From Microvelia longipes (Eukaryota; Arthropoda; Insecta; Hemiptera; Veliidae): DNA of 64,000 nucleotides. The notes below the pieces were generated by a model. That model searched no databases. It saw only the letters and a list, made by a program, of their open reading frames with translations, and was not told the origin of the DNA. The translations under genes were made by a program, and so were the position numbers. Shown here piece by piece: positions 60,351 to 64,000 of this stretch; within the stretch, counting starts at the first letter, position 1, and every line of letters begins with the position of its first letter. Location: assembly GCA_018340805.1 (NCBI GenBank), contig JACMZG010001870.1, positions 17,069,363 to 17,133,362 of the forward strand, in the 5' to 3' direction.

Positions 60351-60760
60351 GTTTATTCTTTTTTTGCATCCTTCAACATTGCAGCAATATTGGAAACACT
60401 TATAATTTTCTTATATACCTACGGTATTAATGAGAAAAGGTAAAAATTTACTGGGGTGATTCTACGCCCCAAGAGCTACAAAAAAAAAACATGGTATTGA
60501 CCAGGGGTCATATTTTTTATGATTGCATAGGTTGGTTTAAAACCACGCTTCTGATCCAAAAGCATAATTACTAGAAATAAGTTATGAATACCGTTGGAAA
60601 GCCAAGAAAAGTTTTCAAGTGAAAAGGTGTACATTAATTTTACAAAACAGTATAGTTTTTTTAATAAAATTAACCCAACAAAGATTTCGTTTTATGAATA
60701 ATAAAAAAAAAAATTAAGTATTTGTAGCTCAATAACTTTTATAAAAACAATAGCAATATT

Positions 60761-61692
60761 ACCGAGTCCGGTAGCTCAGTGGTAGAGCGCTCGCCTTTCG
60801 ACCTGGAGGTCGAGGGTTCAAATCCAGCCGGGGGAGGACCTCAATATGAGGTTATCCCTTGTACCGTACACTCGGGAGGTCTTGAATTCAAGACCGGCCA
60901 ACCCAGCCAAGGTTTTACGTGGTTTCCTTGGCTACTAATACGCAAATGCGGGGTTGGATCTAGTTTCAGCAGAGACAAGTCTGGATCCACGTTTCCGTTG
61001 TCTCTAGCTCACGAAAAGTTAATGTTCTGCGGGCTGGGGGAGATGGAGGTCGGAAAGATACTGAGCCTTTGTATGTCCGAAAACTTAGTCAGTGAAAGTG
61101 ATGGCGGCGACACGAGTAACGTAAGTGACTAGGAACAAAGTGCTCGGTTCTTGAAGACAGACGTCTCCTAATAGCACTGCGGAGCTTTGACTTTCAGGTC
61201 AGGGCTATAGAATGAGTTTGTGCACACTGACATCTGGGTGCTAGAGTTCTTTGTCGGTGGCGCTGGACTGGCTGAGCGGTGAGCCTAGCTAGAGTCTGGT
61301 GATGCTAGTGGAACTGATGGGATTGGTGAAACTGGAAGTACGAGGTCAGAGGAGCTAGTATGACTAGATGAAACAAGCACACAGTGAACTAGTAGTCGGC
61401 GCTAGCCAGAACGGTGAGCCTAGTGAGTCTAGCTGGTCTAGATGAACTAGGCAAACTGTGAACTAGTCGCGGGCACTAGCCAGAACAGTGAGTTTGGATA
61501 GAGTCTGGTTGGCTGGATGAACTAGACACACTGTAAACCGGTTACATTGTGCTGCCATGTACGGAGGGGGTGCTTCCTAGATGATTGGATGTGCACAAAC
61601 TCAGGGTTAATGTTGAGTGAGATTTGAGTGAGGGGAAAACGCTAAATGACCCCACGGGTTAAAGCGTAAAAAAAAAAAAAAAAAAAAAAAAA
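60761..61692 (+). mobile_element. Long tRNA-derived SINE (about 930 bp) with poly(A) tail
   Basis: The head has A-box TAGCTCAGTGGTAGAGC and B-box GGTTCAAATCC. The body is GC-rich compared with its surroundings, and the tail is a run of about 23 A. Duplicates AATAGCAATATT lie at 60749-60760 and 61693-61704. I see no reverse transcriptase in it. It is unusually long for a simple SINE, so it may be a composite, or a tRNA head fused to another sequence. An open frame near its start is a by-product of the GC content. Confidence 0.8.
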
Positions 61693-61704
61693 AATAGCAA
61701 TATT

Positions 61705-64000
61705 TATCGGACCCTTGAAAAAATTTATTCGTTTAACACAGTTTTGAGCACTACTCATATTATTACCCATTCATTGGATAAAATTACCGGCAAAAGCTAA
61801 AAGGTATTTTTAATCATTTTTCGTCTCGCTCAGATGCCTTAAGAGCTCAAACTATTAGCCCATTGGTGATAGGTGCTTGCGAAGTACGGTTTCCGTTCAA
61901 TCTGAGTCTCTCTCTCCCTCTTCTTCGGGAAAATGAGTTTGAAGAAGCCCTCGAACTGTTTCTGTACTTCAAGAGTCTTGGATTTATAATCTTTTTAAAT
62001 GAGACAAGAATATTTTCACTTACTTCGCAACTTAGTATGCGAAACGACTTTCACGATGTTCCGACGTTTCGCTTCCACTCTTCAGTAGTATCTTCACCAG
62101 CCTCGAAACTTCTGACGGAGAGTCAGAATATTGCTGCAGAAACAGGAACCTCTCCAACTTATTTATTTATCGGATTTCTCTTTTGAAAATCTCATTAAAT
62201 AACGTCGCGGCAGCGGCCTTTGTTTTTATAGGCCTTAAGATAAGCTCTTCTTTGTGTGTTTTACAGACTACGTTTTTAATCCTCCAATGTACTTCTTTTG
62301 ACGTTTTACAATGCTCTTTTTCATCACGGTAGCGCTAATATACTGATGATAACATAATAAACCTTTCGTAGAGAGTTATAGAACACATATTAATGCGCAT
62401 AACAGAAAGTAAAGTAATTGATGGTATAGATAAATAGCTCTCACTAAGAGATTTGTGTATCTACTGTGGAATCAATGTTCAAAAAGACTCGAGAACATTA
62501 TATCATACTGGTCAGGTCAGTTTCACTTTAGAACATCTTATCTTCACTTTAGGCTATGTTGCACATAGAGATATTATTATTAGAGGGATATTATTATTAT
62601 TCAACCTATCAGTTGAATTTTAAAACATCAAAAAGGTAACCTGAACACCCTTAAGTAATAATGTGATGAAATGAACCTAAAAAATTCAGTAACTTATATA
62701 ATATAAAGTTTATCGTAGGAAACAAAACCTAAACAATGCGGAAAAAGCTGACAACAATTGATTTGTTATAACCTTATTTATTTATTTATTATAAGCTTGT
62801 GGTTGCCTTACATTCTAAGGCCTCACAATAGTCAATTCATGAATACAACTTAAAACATAAAAAAAATTACAATAAATAAAATTATATAAGATATTATTAA
62901 GTTAAAAAGGTACCAGTTTACAATTTTTCAGGATACACTATACTGTCATTTAGAAAGTCATTGATACAGTAATATGCTTTATTAATCAGTATTTCTATTA
63001 ATATCAGAATAACCTTAACTTATTCTTAGAGGAGGTTTCATTGAGGTTACACAGAGCCCCTGAGAGTCCCATAAAGATGTTTCAGGCCTCTCAATGTATT
63101 AAGATAGGCTATGCCCCCTCTAGTATATATCTCTATAATGTTGCATAAACAAAAGTCAGAAATACATTGCTGATTAAGGAAGCTAACATTTCTAAGTAAA
63201 TTCGCCAAGCATACTGCCAAAATTATTTCTCAATTTAACACATAGAGTTTTTAAGTGTATTTGTAGTGTCTAATGTCTAGACTTTAGAGTGAAGTGTGGC
63301 TATGAATCAATACTTTTTAAATAATTATTTCATAAGTAACAGCTTGTTATATGACTTGGAAGTCCATTAACTTAGGATGAGAGTTAAGTGCTTTTCATTA
63401 TAGTTCTGTAAAAACTATTTTATTATAAACGTTCCTACTGTAATAATTTCCTTGACAATAAACGCTTTTAGTTTTGTAATAAAATAAAGCCAAGGAAAGC
63501 CTTTTTAGAGTCGCCCAGAACTAAATTATGACGACTTTGGTCTTGAATGTATCGATGAGCTATGCTTTGAAAGGGCCACATCTTGTTAGTGGTTTTATAG
63601 ATCAAATAAAAGCCTTTAAATTAATCTCTGTCCTAACATGAAACATAAAATAAAAACCTTCACACGAATTAAGTCTTCCTTAAGTGCAAGTCCAGTCTTC
63701 GACGAATGCAAGAATTATTAAAGGAGGGTTTTTCAAACTTCCCGCTCTTTAATCATAATTAGATTCGTTTTATTTCTCTTGTCAAAACCACAACCAGACA
63801 CTCTTAAATAACTTTGTTTATTTAAATTTTACTGAAAGAAATATAAAATCTATGAAAATTAAGAAAATGAGTTTTAGCAAAAAGGAAACGTGAGGTCAAA
63901 ATACTATAGGTGGGTTTTCACACACGTACGGGTTTATACCTCGAGCCACTCGTCTAATAGGTCTGACGGTTTAAATACCCCAGTCAGACTCGTGTTTTTT
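61705..64000. other. Right-hand end of the window, no gene supported
   Basis: An open frame at 61863-62186 has no splice or family support. GATGTTCCGACGTTTCGCTT (about 62056) resembles a block near 1469, suggesting a retroelement end. Minus-strand translation of about 63190-62990 gives a broken peptide that I cannot assign. Confidence 0.45.

Larger units (their letters stand above)
58124..60740. other. Intron after the C2 exon
   Basis: No further C2 exon seen. Two related blocks, CCTGATCAAGTA...CCTAGTCTTCCGT near 58578 and 59012, are direct repeats. Confidence 0.5.

Noticed and set aside
60765..60840. tRNA gene
   Set aside because: A and B boxes are present, but the anticodon arm and acceptor pairing are poor, and the sequence continues into a body with poly(A) and target duplications: a SINE head.
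61863..62186. 107-residue open frame
   Set aside because: No domain, no splice context, and a retroelement-like GACGTTTCGCTTCCACTCTT block inside it; insufficient support for a gene.

Overview
This is a eukaryotic, AT-rich, intron-dominated window, most likely from an arthropod and probably an insect. Three things point that way. There is a methuselah-like class B GPCR, a family expanded in arthropods. There are BEL/Pao and Gypsy retrotransposons. Exons are short, bounded by standard GT/AG sites, and separated by very long introns. I cannot name the species. There is no sign of bacterial-style operons.

The backbone is a plus-strand synaptotagmin-like gene that enters from the left and leaves to the right. 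I can see three of its exons (10147-10311, 27140-27274, 57949-58123). They are all in phase, separated by introns of about 16.8 kb and 30.7 kb, and the last one enters the first C2 domain. Two minus-strand genes sit inside those introns. In the first intron (15015-19128) is a three-exon gene that fuses a Mutator-like DDE transposase domain to a YqaJ-type PD-(D/E)XK nuclease domain; it carries one apparent frameshift in a homopolymer. In the second intron (31845 to about 40503) is a five-exon methuselah-like GPCR with all seven membrane segments. Its 5' end is lost close to a 1000-N gap (40669-41668).

The rest is dense repeat. A decayed minus-strand BEL/Pao element (gag, protease, RT, RNase H, integrase) runs from the gap to about 47.2 kb, with a probable 5' LTR to about 48.0 kb. 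A small deleted Gypsy element with both LTRs and a 5-bp target duplication lies at 36446-37931, and a LINE RT fragment at 32990-33640. Two tRNA-derived SINEs with clear target duplications lie at 25178-25742 and 60761-61692. Several large fold-back (palindromic) elements are present (1.59-2.2, 7.0-7.2, 7.4-9.8, 26.2-26.5, 32.1-32.5, 53.7-54.1 kb). Two copies of a composite palindromic element lie at 20.65-22.9 and 51.3-53.3 kb. There are also many minisatellite arrays and (TA)n tracts.

No operon-like or defence-like system is visible. The most biologically interesting items are the transposase-nuclease fusion, the antisense GPCR nested in a synaptotagmin intron, and a group of fold-back elements, two of which share GGGTCATT ends and 4-bp target duplications. 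Frameshifts are common in the retroelements and one occurs in the Mutator-YqaJ gene. Both true decay and indel errors in the assembly are possible.
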